NCBI RefSeq assembly: GCF_003610355.1
Contig: NZ_RAPY01000001.1
Span: 682,001-746,000 of the forward strand
Length of the DNA stretch: 64,000 bases
From: Sphingobacterium detergens
GTDB taxonomy: Bacteria; Bacteroidota; Bacteroidia; Sphingobacteriales; Sphingobacteriaceae
Direction of reading: 5' to 3'
The notes under the pieces were generated by a model. That model was not told where the DNA came from. It ran no database searches and saw only the letters and a list, made by a program, of their open reading frames with translations. Position 1 is the stretch's first letter. Each line of letters starts with the position of its first letter. A program made the translations under genes and the position numbers. Positions 27,682 through 36,849 of this stretch are shown one piece after another.

Positions 27682-29502
27682 ATGAAGATCTCTATAAGCC
27701 TCAGTCTGATCTTACTTATATTTTCCAGCGTGTTAAAGCCTGCCGGTGCGCAATCGCGCATTGCGGATTCGCTGCGAACAGTTCTCCGCCAGCCGGATCT
27801 GGCCACTGAAAAGAGGGCAATGACACTCGCACAGCTTGGGCGGGTCCTGTATGAAACGGATCTGCCTGCTGCTTTAGCTTCGGCAAATGAAGCTTTGCGC
27901 TTAAGCCACGGACTTTCCGATGGCCAATACGCTGCCTTCGCACTGGCCACATTAACCTACCTGAATGTGCAACGGGACAGTCTGGTACTCGCCCAACGGA
28001 ATATCGATAGTGCATTGATCTATAGTGCGACATCTACAGATAAGGTTGTCAATGGCTATGTATGGTTAAGAAAGGGCTGGCTGGAATATATTGTTAATCA
28101 ACCGGACAGGTCCAGCGCCAGTTTGTTTAAAGCACTTAAAACCTTAGAAGGACAACCTGCGGATGCCTATCGGAGCTTGGTATACCATTACTTAGCAAGT
28201 ATTTACGGAGACCTCAAAGACAATACAAAGTTAAAGACATACACCAAATTAAGCCTTCAATCGGCGTACAGTTCGGGTGACCCAGATATGATCTGTAATG
28301 CTTACCTGGCTGTAGGTTCCTCTTTCCTGAAGGATTTTAGACTGGATCGCTCGAAAAAGCAATTACTGGATTCTTCGATTTTCTATAACCGACAACTGCT
28401 ACAACTGTCCAAAGCGCAATCCGACAGGATTATCAACCATATCAACAGTGGAGCTGCTGCGCTAAATCTAGCCAATATTTATTGGGAGTTCTTTCCGAAG
28501 CAGTATAAAGACAGTGTTGATAAATACATCAACCAAGCCCTGATCATCGGCCGAAAGTCCGGTCACGAGGAGATCATTGCCAATAGTTATGGAATATTGA
28601 GCGAGTATGCTATTGCCGATGGCGACTACAAGGCCGCCGAAAAACTCTTTCTGTTGGGGCTCAGCGAAGTAGAAAGCCATGTTGGCAGCAGCCTACAGGT
28701 CAAAGCTTCTATGCTCAAAGGACTGGCCTCTGTCGCCGAAAAAGCGGGCGATCCTGTTAAAGCATTGGCTTACTTCAAGCGGTATATGCAGTATGAGAGC
28801 CAGGTCTATGACGCTGGAAAAATGGCCATTGCACAAAGGCTGGAAGTCCAATACGAGGCCGAGAAGAAGGATAAAGAACTGGAGCGGCTGCAAGAGCGAG
28901 CCGCCTTTAACAAAAAGCTCAATGTTATTTACATCGGCCTGATTATCGCTGGTGCACTTGCGCTTACTTTTCTTTTCCGTTCCTACCACTTTCGGCTGAA
29001 ATCATCCATTCAACAGGAAAAATTGCAGGCAGAAGAAGCTGCGCGGCTTAAAGCAGAACAGGAACTGTTGCAGGAAAGGCAAGACAGGCTCCAAAAAGAG
29101 CTGCTGGCCGGCAATTTGCAAGTAGAGCAAAAAAATGAGCTTCTCCAGACGATGCGTGATAAATTGGCTGACCATCCCGAATATGATATGCTCAAAAATC
29201 AGATGGAGCGCATCCTAAAGGAAGACCTGCGAATGGATGAAGATGTGGAGCATATCAAGAGCAGTCTAGCCGATATACACCCCGAGTTTTTTAATCGGCT
29301 TCAACAGCTAGCTGATAACAAACTCACGCGTCTGGATCTAAAGCATTGTTCCTATATCTTGATGGGGCTTTCCAACAAAGAAATTGCCAATCGGCTTGCT
29401 GTAGACCCCAAAAGCATTCTGATGGCACGTTACCGGATCAAACAAAAGCTAAAACTGGATAAAGAAGATAGCCTGGACCTTGCCATACAACGGCTGAGCT
29501 GA
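27682..29502 (+). CDS. TPR protein with transmembrane helix and C-terminal LuxR-like HTH
   Basis: 606 residues. Signal peptide (about 1-24, ending AGAQS), tetratricopeptide-like helical repeats (about 30-405), a transmembrane helix (about 413-433, VIYIGLIIAGALALTFLF), a charged coiled coil (about 440-505), and a C-terminal HTH (about 545-605) containing LSNKEIANRLAVDPKSILMARYRIKQKL. This puts the TPR sensor in the periplasm and the DNA-binding domain in the cytosol, as in other Bacteroidota one-component TPR regulators. No adjacent target is obvious. Confidence 0.82.
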   Translation: MKISISLSLILLIFSSVLKPAGAQSRIADSLRTVLRQPDLATEKRAMTLAQLGRVLYETDLPAALASANEALRLSHGLSDGQYAAFALATLTYLNVQRDSLVLAQRNIDSALIYSATSTDKVVNGYVWLRKGWLEYIVNQPDRSSASLFKALKTLEGQPADAYRSLVYHYLASIYGDLKDNTKLKTYTKLSLQSAYSSGDPDMICNAYLAVGSSFLKDFRLDRSKKQLLDSSIFYNRQLLQLSKAQSDRIINHINSGAAALNLANIYWEFFPKQYKDSVDKYINQALIIGRKSGHEEIIANSYGILSEYAIADGDYKAAEKLFLLGLSEVESHVGSSLQVKASMLKGLASVAEKAGDPVKALAYFKRYMQYESQVYDAGKMAIAQRLEVQYEAEKKDKELERLQERAAFNKKLNVIYIGLIIAGALALTFLFRSYHFRLKSSIQQEKLQAEEAARLKAEQELLQERQDRLQKELLAGNLQVEQKNELLQTMRDKLADHPEYDMLKNQMERILKEDLRMDEDVEHIKSSLADIHPEFFNRLQQLADNKLTRLDLKHCSYILMGLSNKEIANRLAVDPKSILMARYRIKQKLKLDKEDSLDLAIQRLS

Positions 29503-29585
29503 AAACAAAAGCATACTATTCGTTGAATTTAATCAGCCAACCAGTGAACATTCGATTCACTTTCTAGCGGAGCTACAGCTACGAC

Positions 29586-31973
29586 TTACTCCGCACGTAA
29601 TCGCTCAACAGGATTTGTCCGTGCTGCACGATAGACCCTTGCCCCGATGATTAAACAGCAGCAAAATACCACAATCGCTAATGTGCCAACATAAGGTTCA
29701 AGTCCTACTGGGGAGTGATAATGATAGATCACCTGAAAAATAAACTTACTTGTAAACAGATATCCCAAAACTGATCCAACAGCAAATGCAATCAGGAGAA
29801 TACGGACAAACTCTTTACTGATCAATTGAATGATCTGAACGATCGAAGCACCCAGTACTTTACGAACACCGATTTCCCGGTTTCTCTTATCAATATTTAA
29901 TGAAATCTGCGCAAATAATCCCGATGCCGATAAAAGCAAGGTTACCACAGCGAGAAAAAAAGCGATGGATCGAAAAGCTTCGGTCATTCGGATCTCTTTT
30001 TCAATCACATCCGACTGTAGGTATGCGCGGTACGGCATATTTGGCATTAACCGATTCCAGGTTGACTGCAAATATTTATTCACTGCTCCAAGTTTTTCTT
30101 TGTCAGCGCGAATAACCAACGATTTATATTCATCTGGTTTTGCCAGATGTAATACACAAGGTGGTACAAGTCCGTGTAGGCCATATTCTTTATAATCATT
30201 CACCACACCGACAATGGTATAACGCACACTGTCCAAGGTTACCTGTTGTCCGATAGCCTGTTTCAGCTGCAGCCGCTGCAGAAAAGTTTCATTGACAATA
30301 ATTGACTCTTCCGAATCCTTTCCTGTGCTGAAAAAGTGACGGCCTCGCAGTAGTCGAATGCCCATACTGTTTAAATAATCTTCACCTCCAATACGTGCGA
30401 CCTGTGTTTGTATTTGATCTTTTCCGGCTACGGCAGTTTGCGTGTAGGAACTTTCACCAATCTGTTCAGTGGTCCCTGCTAGGTTTTTGATCATTGGATT
30501 CTGGCGCACTGCTGTGCTGAATAAGGTATATTCTTGGGGAGTATTGATGGTCACAACTGCGACCTCATTTATGGCATAGCCAAAATCAGCCTTTTGTTGG
30601 AAACGTGCATTTTTGGCCATCACAATTCCAACGACCAGTGCAAAACAAGACAAACTAAACTGCGCGACAAGCAAAAATCGTGTAAAACGGCTTGATGCAC
30701 CTAAAGCAGTTTTTCCTTTAAGGATCGATATCGGCTGGAAGGAAGTGATATACAACGCCGGATATAATCCCGAGAGGATTGCACAGACAGCTGGGATACA
30801 TAGCAGAAATAACCAGAAACCAAAATCACGCCGATAGTCAGGAGAAAGATCAAGGCCAGTAAGCTGATTGACTGTTGGTAATAATAACTGGACAAAAAGT
30901 ATGGCCAGAGCGGCAGATAAGAGGCAAAGAATCATGTTCTCCGTCAGAAATTGCCCAACAAGCTGCCGTCTGACGCCGCCAATCACTTTTCGTATGCCGA
31001 TCTCCTTCAGTCGACTACTGGCAAATGCGATAGAAATATTGGTAAAGTTGAAACAGGTGATCAACAGGATCAACAGGGACATAATCGCTGGAACAATAAC
31101 CAATACACCACGTGGATTTGTATTCAGCTGGCTACCATAGATATACCCCGGCATATCAATATCCGAACTGGTTGCCAGTTCTGCAAAAGGTTGAAAGGTA
31201 AATCCTTCGATGCGCTGATCCTTATGATGCTGGTTGTTAAGTGCTATATAGGGATTCAGGTTAGCCATGGCCGAAGTCGCACCTTCCCTATCAGTCAATT
31301 CAATAAAGGTGGTGACGGCATTTGGCCGACTCCAATCATCCGCGGCTGAAAGACCGAATTTAGCTCCATTGTTATAGGCGGTAATCATATCAAATTGAAT
31401 ACTCGAATTGGTCGGAATCTGTTTTGTGACGGCCGCGATTGTATAGATATTCGGTGTACCGTCTGCTGCAATCAGTGTCACAGACTGTCCTACAGGGTTT
31501 TGTTTTGGAAAGTATTTATCAGCGACGGTTTCACTGATGATCAATTGATTGGGTTGGTCAAAACCGGAGAGATTTCCATCTCTCAGCGGAAAATTAAATA
31601 AATCAAAAAGCGGTCTATCTGTAAAATGGATATGCTCATCAAAAGTGTGCTCCCCAATCTTTACCACTACAGCTGCATTACTGAACCGCACAGTGCGTCC
31701 CAAGCCAGTCTTTTCTTTTACCAGGGCATCCGCAACTGGAGAAGGTATAGTCGCCCATGGCTGCTTGGTTCCATCCACCATGCGTATGCTGTTTAGACGA
31801 AAAACAGCTTGCTCACTCCGCTGGTTTTTGTCAAAGTTTGCCCTATAGTTGTAATTAAGATAGGATAATATGCAGCAGGCAATGGCGAACCCCAAACCTA
31901 AAATATTAAGCGTCACATAGACTTTGTTGTGCCAGAGTATCCGGATGGCAATCTTCAGGTAATTGGAGAACAT
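29586..31973 (-). CDS. FtsX/MacB-type ABC transporter permease
   Basis: An inner-membrane permease of about 795 residues from ATG 31973. An N-terminal helix (LNILGLGFAIACCILSYLNY) is followed by a MacB-like periplasmic domain, three helices of the first FtsX module (with RLKEIGIRKVIGGVRRQLVGQFL), a second periplasmic domain, and a final FtsX module (NREIGVRKVLGASIVQI). In-frame ATG 32051 would add 26 residues that look less like the family. No ATPase gene is adjacent; these duplicated-FtsX proteins are often orphaned. The substrate is unknown; a role in lipoprotein or antimicrobial-peptide handling is only family-based. Confidence 0.85.
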   Translation of the reverse strand: MFSNYLKIAIRILWHNKVYVTLNILGLGFAIACCILSYLNYNYRANFDKNQRSEQAVFRLNSIRMVDGTKQPWATIPSPVADALVKEKTGLGRTVRFSNAAVVVKIGEHTFDEHIHFTDRPLFDLFNFPLRDGNLSGFDQPNQLIISETVADKYFPKQNPVGQSVTLIAADGTPNIYTIAAVTKQIPTNSSIQFDMITAYNNGAKFGLSAADDWSRPNAVTTFIELTDREGATSAMANLNPYIALNNQHHKDQRIEGFTFQPFAELATSSDIDMPGYIYGSQLNTNPRGVLVIVPAIMSLLILLITCFNFTNISIAFASSRLKEIGIRKVIGGVRRQLVGQFLTENMILCLLSAALAILFVQLLLPTVNQLTGLDLSPDYRRDFGFWLFLLCIPAVCAILSGLYPALYITSFQPISILKGKTALGASSRFTRFLLVAQFSLSCFALVVGIVMAKNARFQQKADFGYAINEVAVVTINTPQEYTLFSTAVRQNPMIKNLAGTTEQIGESSYTQTAVAGKDQIQTQVARIGGEDYLNSMGIRLLRGRHFFSTGKDSEESIIVNETFLQRLQLKQAIGQQVTLDSVRYTIVGVVNDYKEYGLHGLVPPCVLHLAKPDEYKSLVIRADKEKLGAVNKYLQSTWNRLMPNMPYRAYLQSDVIEKEIRMTEAFRSIAFFLAVVTLLLSASGLFAQISLNIDKRNREIGVRKVLGASIVQIIQLISKEFVRILLIAFAVGSVLGYLFTSKFIFQVIYHYHSPVGLEPYVGTLAIVVFCCCLIIGARVYRAARTNPVERLRAE

Positions 31974-32087
31974 ACGATCATTTTTAGCGATCACAAGCCA
32001 AATACCATACCAGTAGCTCAGGAATCTTAATTTATGCCTCCTAGGGCGCATCACTAGCTATTTTAGCGCTGTGGATAAAAAGTGCAA

Positions 32088-32134
32088 TGTACGTATGCGG
32101 ACAGTTTTTAAAAAATACTGTTCACATACGTACA
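32088..32134. promoter_or_regulatory. Large inverted repeat between permease and Crp/Fnr genes
   Basis: The arm at 32088-32105 (TGTACGTATGCGGACAGT) matches the reverse complement of 32117-32134 at 16 of 18 positions, with an 11-nt AT-rich spacer. It lies in the divergent intergenic region 42 bp before the Crp/Fnr start. A dimeric-regulator operator is the natural reading. Confidence 0.6.
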
Positions 32135-32176
32135 CTGCCAGTAAAAAAACCAAAGAAATTTGTAGATTGAGGACGT

Positions 32177-32752
32177 ATGGAAGACCGGTCACTTTTAGAA
32201 AATATCAATAGACATATTACGCTCACCGAGAACGAATGCGCGTTGTTTTTGTCCCTGCTTAAGAAAAAGAAAATACCCCGAAAAAATAAGCTCTTGACGC
32301 AAGGGCAATTGTGCGATTCGATCTATTTTGTTGATTGCGGTGCGTTGCGGGCATTTTATTTGGATGTATCGGGTAAGGAATCCACGATTATGTTTGCTGT
32401 AAAAGACTGGTGGGTGACGGATATGTATTGTTTTATAAATATACTTCCTGCCATGTTGACCATAGAGGCTATTGAAGAAAGCACGGTTTACCAATTGAAG
32501 AAAAATGATTTAGAAAAGTTGTATCAGACGGTACCGCAATTTGAACGCTTTTTTAGAATTCTGATGCAAAATGCCTATATCCGGGAACAATTGCGTGTGG
32601 TGCAAAATCTTTCGATGACAGCGGAAGAACGCTATGATATATTTGTGAAAAAATATCCTGAGGTTGCAAACAAGGTAAAGCAAAAGCAGATCGCTTCGTA
32701 TTTGGGTATTACGGCCGAATTTTTAAGTATGATTAAACGAAAAAAGTTGTAA
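32177..32752 (+). CDS. Crp/Fnr-family transcriptional regulator
   Basis: A 191-residue regulator. The cyclic-nucleotide-binding-like barrel (about 18-115) has KNKLLTQGQLCDSIYFVDCGALRAFY. A dimerisation helix and a short C-terminal HTH follow (QKQIASYLGITAEFLSMIKRKKL). The binding pocket lacks a clear RxS cAMP signature, as is usual for Bacteroidota members, so the effector is unknown. No Cys cluster for an Fe-S centre is present. It may control the divergent permease through the inverted repeat upstream, and is followed by a DUF4406 gene. Confidence 0.9.
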   Translation: MEDRSLLENINRHITLTENECALFLSLLKKKKIPRKNKLLTQGQLCDSIYFVDCGALRAFYLDVSGKESTIMFAVKDWWVTDMYCFINILPAMLTIEAIEESTVYQLKKNDLEKLYQTVPQFERFFRILMQNAYIREQLRVVQNLSMTAEERYDIFVKKYPEVANKVKQKQIASYLGITAEFLSMIKRKKL

Positions 32753-32823
32753 ACCTTAAACTAGTTTATTTTTTTGTATCTGATAAGGCCGTTATTTAGC
32801 ATCAACTAACAAACGTAAAAACT

Positions 32824-33180
32824 ATGCTTATTTTAATTGCAGGCCCCTATCGTGGTGGCACCAACGATGATCCGACTTTGATGGAGCGGAATCTAGACAA
32901 GCTCGAATCTTTTGCACTGGATATCTTTCGGAAAGGCCATATTCCCTTTATTGGTGAATGGATGGCCCTCCCACTGATAAAATTGGCTGGATCAACCAAG
33001 GTCGGTGACCAGCAATGGGAAGAAATTCAATATCCTGTGGCACATCGGATGCTCGAAAAATGCGATGCTGTATTGCGTATTGAAGGGGCATCCAAAGGCG
33101 CTGATGAAGATGTGCGCCTGGCAAAAGAAAGAGGGCTGAAAGTTTATTATGATATCGCTGAAATTCCCATGGAAGGTTAA
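32824..33180 (+). CDS. DUF4406 / nucleoside 2-deoxyribosyltransferase-like protein
   Basis: 118 residues with a Rossmann-like start (MLILIAGPYRGG) and a terminal ADEDVRLAKERGLKVYYD segment, resembling the DUF4406 branch of the nucleoside deoxyribosyltransferase-like superfamily. Deoxyribosyltransferases usually have a catalytic Glu in a xxxDxGT/xxE context; I cannot place it confidently here. Cytosolic. It follows the Crp/Fnr gene by 71 bp and has its own terminator. Confidence 0.7.
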   Translation: MLILIAGPYRGGTNDDPTLMERNLDKLESFALDIFRKGHIPFIGEWMALPLIKLAGSTKVGDQQWEEIQYPVAHRMLEKCDAVLRIEGASKGADEDVRLAKERGLKVYYDIAEIPMEG

Positions 33181-33236
33181 CAAGCTAATTCAGTTGATAT
33201 CTCAATCCGAACTGGACATTTAACGTTAAACAAAAA

Positions 33237-33270
33237 AAAGCTAGGTTGGAAAGGTGCCTAGCTTTTAAAA
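33237..33270. terminator. Bidirectional terminator
   Basis: AAAAGCTAGG (33237-33246) pairs with CCTAGCTTTT (33257-33266). An A-run precedes it and a T-run ends it, so it works in principle on both strands. Confidence 0.8.
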
Positions 33271-33453
33271 TTCTTCATGATTGGACAAGCAATCTATATA
33301 TATTCAACAATGTACAGGTATAAACTGTTTGAAATAATTTCATTTTATAGCGACAGAGAAAAAAAAGCATGTGAGAGCCTAAAAAGTAAATTAAAACAAA
33401 CGAATCCTAAAAAGCACTTGTTATTTAATTAGTTTCACTAAACAAATAATAAT

Positions 33454-33924
33454 ATGATTTTAAACAAAACATTTTTCGCGTCTCTAGCCACAGCAGCCAT
33501 CCTAGTTTCATGTAATAATCAGACACCACAGGAAAAAGCCGCTGAGAGTATGGAACAGGCTGAGGAAAAAGCTGCTGATGCCAATGAAGAAGCGATGAAT
33601 ACTTCAGAAGATGCCGCGACGAAAGATGCCGAAGCTGTAGTTTATTCAGATAAAGCTGCGGCCAATGCAGCAATTGCGTCAGTACCCGCTCCAACACTAT
33701 CCAATGATAAAGCCAAAGAGCTTTATACAAAATTAGGTAAAACATGGGTAGATCGTATCAATGCTGACTCGCATGAGAAAGCAGTGGATAAAGAGAAATC
33801 GTTGTTGGATATTAAAAATGAAATCGAAAAAGATCTTGCAGACGGAAAGATATCCGCTGCAGACAAAGATAATATCATGAAATATCAATCCGATTGTTTG
33901 GCGGCTATCAAAGCTGCACTTTAA
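33454..33924 (+). CDS. Ala/Glu-rich hypothetical lipoprotein
   Basis: A 156-residue lipoprotein (lipobox ILVSCN). The mature N-terminus is a low-complexity Ala/Glu/Asp coiled-coil-like stretch (about 25-70). The C-terminal part (KLGKTWVDRINADSHEKAVDKE onwards) is helical. No known family is recognised; an envelope structural or stress role would be speculative. It is monocistronic with a terminator directly behind it. Confidence 0.75.
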   Translation: MILNKTFFASLATAAILVSCNNQTPQEKAAESMEQAEEKAADANEEAMNTSEDAATKDAEAVVYSDKAAANAAIASVPAPTLSNDKAKELYTKLGKTWVDRINADSHEKAVDKEKSLLDIKNEIEKDLADGKISAADKDNIMKYQSDCLAAIKAAL

Positions 33925-33945
33925 TACCAAATTATCAGTTCAGTC

Positions 33946-33998
33946 CTAAAGGATTTAGGGTGGTTTATCTTAAAACCATCCTATATCCTTTAGTTTTT
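33946..33998 (+). terminator. Terminator of the Ala-rich lipoprotein gene
   Basis: A long imperfect stem between CTAAAGGAT (33946-33954) and ATCCTTTAG (33985-33993), with inner GGTGGTTT/AAAACCATC pairing, is followed by TTTTT. Confidence 0.85.
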
Positions 33999-34094
33999 AA
34001 CACACATAAGGTTACTTACCTTTCAAAAAAGTTCAATACGCTGCCCCCAGAATAAATACAGGAGCATATGTCTGTGTATGTTTCGGTTTTAATT

Positions 34095-34811
34095 TTAAAG
34101 TCCCTTTTTGCCCTGCAGCCAATAGCCCTGATGTTTAACAGCTGCATGCATTTGCGTTCGGATTACTTTTCGAAAGTTTTGTACGGAGTTTACATTCCCC
34201 GTAAGCACAAAGTAAGCGTCGGACCAATATTCATTTTTGAAAATGGGTAACTCTTTAATCTGATCTGGATCAGAAAACAGGGTTGATTTTGGAAACACAA
34301 TGCTATTTTCCAAGCCGAGTATTTCCGGGATAGCATTGTTCTCTGCATCCAATTCAAAAAGGAACAGATGCTCCTTCTTTTGCTCCTCCATAACAGGCAA
34401 AAAAGAACAGGCCAAGGCCAGTGAAGTTTCATCCCCAAAGAATACGATTTTCTCCGCCCCTTTATCGTAGTACTTTTGTTCTGTTCGCGGTTTGTTCAGT
34501 ACCAGGCGATCACCAACTTCCAAACGATTCATAAAGTTGCTACCACAACCATTTCCATGGATATGTGCAATTAATTGCAAGCTGTTTTTTTCGCTGTTTA
34601 TTTCAGCAATGGTATATCTTCTGGCATCGGTATCAGAAACACGTATATCAAAAAAAGCACCAACGGAAAACTGCAGTTTTTCAAAATCCCCTTGTAAACT
34701 AATTCGTTTGACAGTTGTTGATAAATATTCAATTTGACTTACTTGTACCTCGGGAATCTGGGAAACGAATAAATTAAGGGTATCAAAGACCCATTTTGGA
34801 GCGCTCGGCAT
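34095..34811 (-). CDS. Siderophore-interacting (SIP-like) flavin reductase
   Basis: 238 residues. The N-terminal FAD-binding barrel has ARRYTIAEIN (the RxYT flavin motif) and a HIHGNGCGSNFMNRLEVGDRL segment corresponding to HGxxGPAxxWA of SIP proteins. The C-terminal part has VFFGDETSLALA, matching GDETALPA. SIP proteins are cytosolic flavin-dependent ferric-siderophore reductases. The replacement of the usual GPA and W makes this a divergent member. It is downstream of two AraC genes and near an XusAB-like uptake system, which supports an iron role. Confidence 0.78.
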   Translation of the reverse strand: MPSAPKWVFDTLNLFVSQIPEVQVSQIEYLSTTVKRISLQGDFEKLQFSVGAFFDIRVSDTDARRYTIAEINSEKNSLQLIAHIHGNGCGSNFMNRLEVGDRLVLNKPRTEQKYYDKGAEKIVFFGDETSLALACSFLPVMEEQKKEHLFLFELDAENNAIPEILGLENSIVFPKSTLFSDPDQIKELPIFKNEYWSDAYFVLTGNVNSVQNFRKVIRTQMHAAVKHQGYWLQGKKGL

Positions 34812-34888
34812 AATCTTATGTTTTGATTGAACACAAAGAACGCCACTGGCTTCAGTATAAAAAATAATAAAGAGTTGTATTGATTGGA

Positions 34889-35764
34889 CTAATCGCGGTT
34901 TTTGCTACGAAACACTTTGGCACTCATACCGGATATCTTGGTAAACAAGCGGGAAAAATAGGGGTAATCTTCATAACCCAATTCAAAAGCAATCTCCTTA
35001 ACTGACTTGTCAGAATGATAGAGCAATCGTTTGGCCTCCAAAATCACACGTTGCTGGATATGATGCGAAACAGAAAAACCAGTTACATTTTTCACCGATT
35101 CATTGAGATAGGAAACCGAAATATTAAATTGAGCAGCATATTCCGCCGGACGTTTCAAGGCCCGAAAATTTTGTTCCAACGAGAGGAAAAAGGCTTTATT
35201 AATCCGTTCGAACCGCGATTGTGACTCAGCAGTGTTGCTATATTTCAAATACAACGATAGCTGCAAAGCAATCAAGGTATTGGTGCTGTCCCTCAATAAA
35301 GAAAAATGCAATTTATCTGTCGTGCGTTCGTAGAGTTCAATGCACAAATTATACGTCTTCTCAATAATCTCAAGATCTTCCAAGTCAACCGCCAAAGGTT
35401 TTAGGGGCGAGATGCTCTGCAAAATAGTAAGATATTCGGCAGCGATATTTTCGTTGTTAATGATCAGCATAAACATTTCTATATGTTCCACCTGCACTGC
35501 CCTATGCACTTGATCCGGCGATTGATAATATATGGTCGGTTTATCTGTGCGGTATTGCTGAAAATCTATTTCCATTACGGTAACGCCACTTTTCTGTAAA
35601 ACAAAGAAATGATAATCGTGCCGATGTGCCTGCATGACTTCCTCATCTTCCCAAAAAGATTCCGGTGAAACTTTTGCAAGCGCAATGCCATGCCCAAATT
35701 CTTTGGGCAGCGTCCTTACTGGAATATCTTTTTTGTGCTGCATCTGTTGCTGGAAATTTATCAT
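34889..35764 (-). CDS. AraC-family regulator (cupin N-terminus)
   Basis: 291 residues. The N-terminal cupin-like domain (MQAHRHDYHFFVLQKSGV) is of the type that binds small ligands. The C-terminal double HTH (about 190-288) has SVKEIAFELGYEDYPYFSRLFTKISGMSA, the canonical AraC motif. It sits between a second AraC gene and the SIP-like reductase on the same strand and probably regulates the latter or the divergent receptor. Confidence 0.9.
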   Translation of the reverse strand: MINFQQQMQHKKDIPVRTLPKEFGHGIALAKVSPESFWEDEEVMQAHRHDYHFFVLQKSGVTVMEIDFQQYRTDKPTIYYQSPDQVHRAVQVEHIEMFMLIINNENIAAEYLTILQSISPLKPLAVDLEDLEIIEKTYNLCIELYERTTDKLHFSLLRDSTNTLIALQLSLYLKYSNTAESQSRFERINKAFFLSLEQNFRALKRPAEYAAQFNISVSYLNESVKNVTGFSVSHHIQQRVILEAKRLLYHSDKSVKEIAFELGYEDYPYFSRLFTKISGMSAKVFRSKNRD

Positions 35765-35816
35765 TCGCTTTTATTAGCCGATGATTGGAAAACAATCTAT
35801 TTTAATTGCATTCCGA

Positions 35817-36743
35817 TTAAAATGGTAGTAATAATTCCTCGCCGAGAATAAACAGTTCTAAACTATCCGCCAAATAGAAACCCATACAACGGATCATATT
35901 GGGGATATAACCGAAAAACCGCTTAAAGGCCCCCGCAAAATGCGTGGGGTGTTTGTAACCCACCTGCTGGGATATCTGGCTGATTTTTAAATCAGTGGTC
36001 TTTAGCAAGATCTTGGCCCTATTCATTTTACAGGCCGTCATATAACCAAAAATAGTTTGGCCAACATACTTTTTGAAGTTCAGCTTCAGGTATTGTTCAT
36101 TCGTCCCCACTTCTTTTGAAAGGGCTGAAATGGTGTAATTCTGATCCAGGTTGTTTTCAATCATTTCTTTTACCAGAAGCACTTTCTCCTGCTGATCAGC
36201 AGGAACTTTTGATCGAGCAGATTTGATATTGTTTTGTAGCGAATCTAATAATAGACAGAGGATCATGCTAACTTTTGCCCGCAAATAAACGCGCATAAGT
36301 ACATTTTTGAGGCTCGTTTGTTTTAAATCCATCAGTTTGCCAACAATGGCTGGAATATGGTCTATCAAACAGCAATTTTGTTCATCCCTGAATAGCAATT
36401 CATGCGAAAAGCTATCTTCCAGACCAACTTCACGTATATAGGCATGGTCAAAAGCCAATATAAAATAAGTGCTTTTCTCATTGCCAGCAATAGCTAAAGT
36501 GGCATCGTTTAACTTAATAAATACTTTTTTGTTCCGCCGTAATGTCCCCTTTAAACCATTGTAATGGATCGTTACCTGATCAGCAAGATTGACCACCAAG
36601 GCATAAACTTCTGTTTTTAAACTCACTTCATACTCGGCACAGTTTTCTGCTGCAATCATCCGTAAGCCATTTACTTGTCGATCTATCACCATTGGCTCCT
36701 CGGCCAGATCACCCCTATCTTGATAAATTTCTTTCTGCGTCAT
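35817..36743 (-). CDS. AraC-family regulator (PchR-like)
   Basis: 308 residues. The N-terminal domain (about 1-190) resembles siderophore-responsive PchR-like regulators. The C-terminal HTH (about 200-290) has LSKEVGTNEQYLKLNFKKYVG and ISQISQQVGYKHPTHFAGAFKRFFGYIP. An unusual hydrophobic tail of about 25 residues follows the HTH. It diverges from the xusA-like receptor with only about 105 bp between, so it is the prime candidate for its regulator. Confidence 0.88.
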   Translation of the reverse strand: MTQKEIYQDRGDLAEEPMVIDRQVNGLRMIAAENCAEYEVSLKTEVYALVVNLADQVTIHYNGLKGTLRRNKKVFIKLNDATLAIAGNEKSTYFILAFDHAYIREVGLEDSFSHELLFRDEQNCCLIDHIPAIVGKLMDLKQTSLKNVLMRVYLRAKVSMILCLLLDSLQNNIKSARSKVPADQQEKVLLVKEMIENNLDQNYTISALSKEVGTNEQYLKLNFKKYVGQTIFGYMTACKMNRAKILLKTTDLKISQISQQVGYKHPTHFAGAFKRFFGYIPNMIRCMGFYLADSLELFILGEELLLPF

Positions 36744-36785
36744 CTTGTTTTCGGAATACGTTACTTCCTTGCGTATAATACTTTT

Positions 36786-36793
36786 TACTTTTG
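36786..36793 (+). promoter_or_regulatory. -7 box (TACTTTTG) of the xusA-like gene
   Basis: Matches TAnnTTTG, 56 bp before the ATG at 36850, in the gap divergent from the PchR-like AraC gene. An upstream AATACT stretch is shared with the PepSY-gene promoter at about 6120. Confidence 0.5.
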
Positions 36794-36849
36794 CGTCGCC
36801 TTATTTAGATTAAATACAAATAATTATCAAAAATACTGTTATCGTTTCA

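Noticed and set aside
29530..29580. Hairpin-like AGTGAA/TTCACT after the TPR/HTH gene
   Set aside because: A six-bp stem without a real T-run; likely too weak for a terminator.
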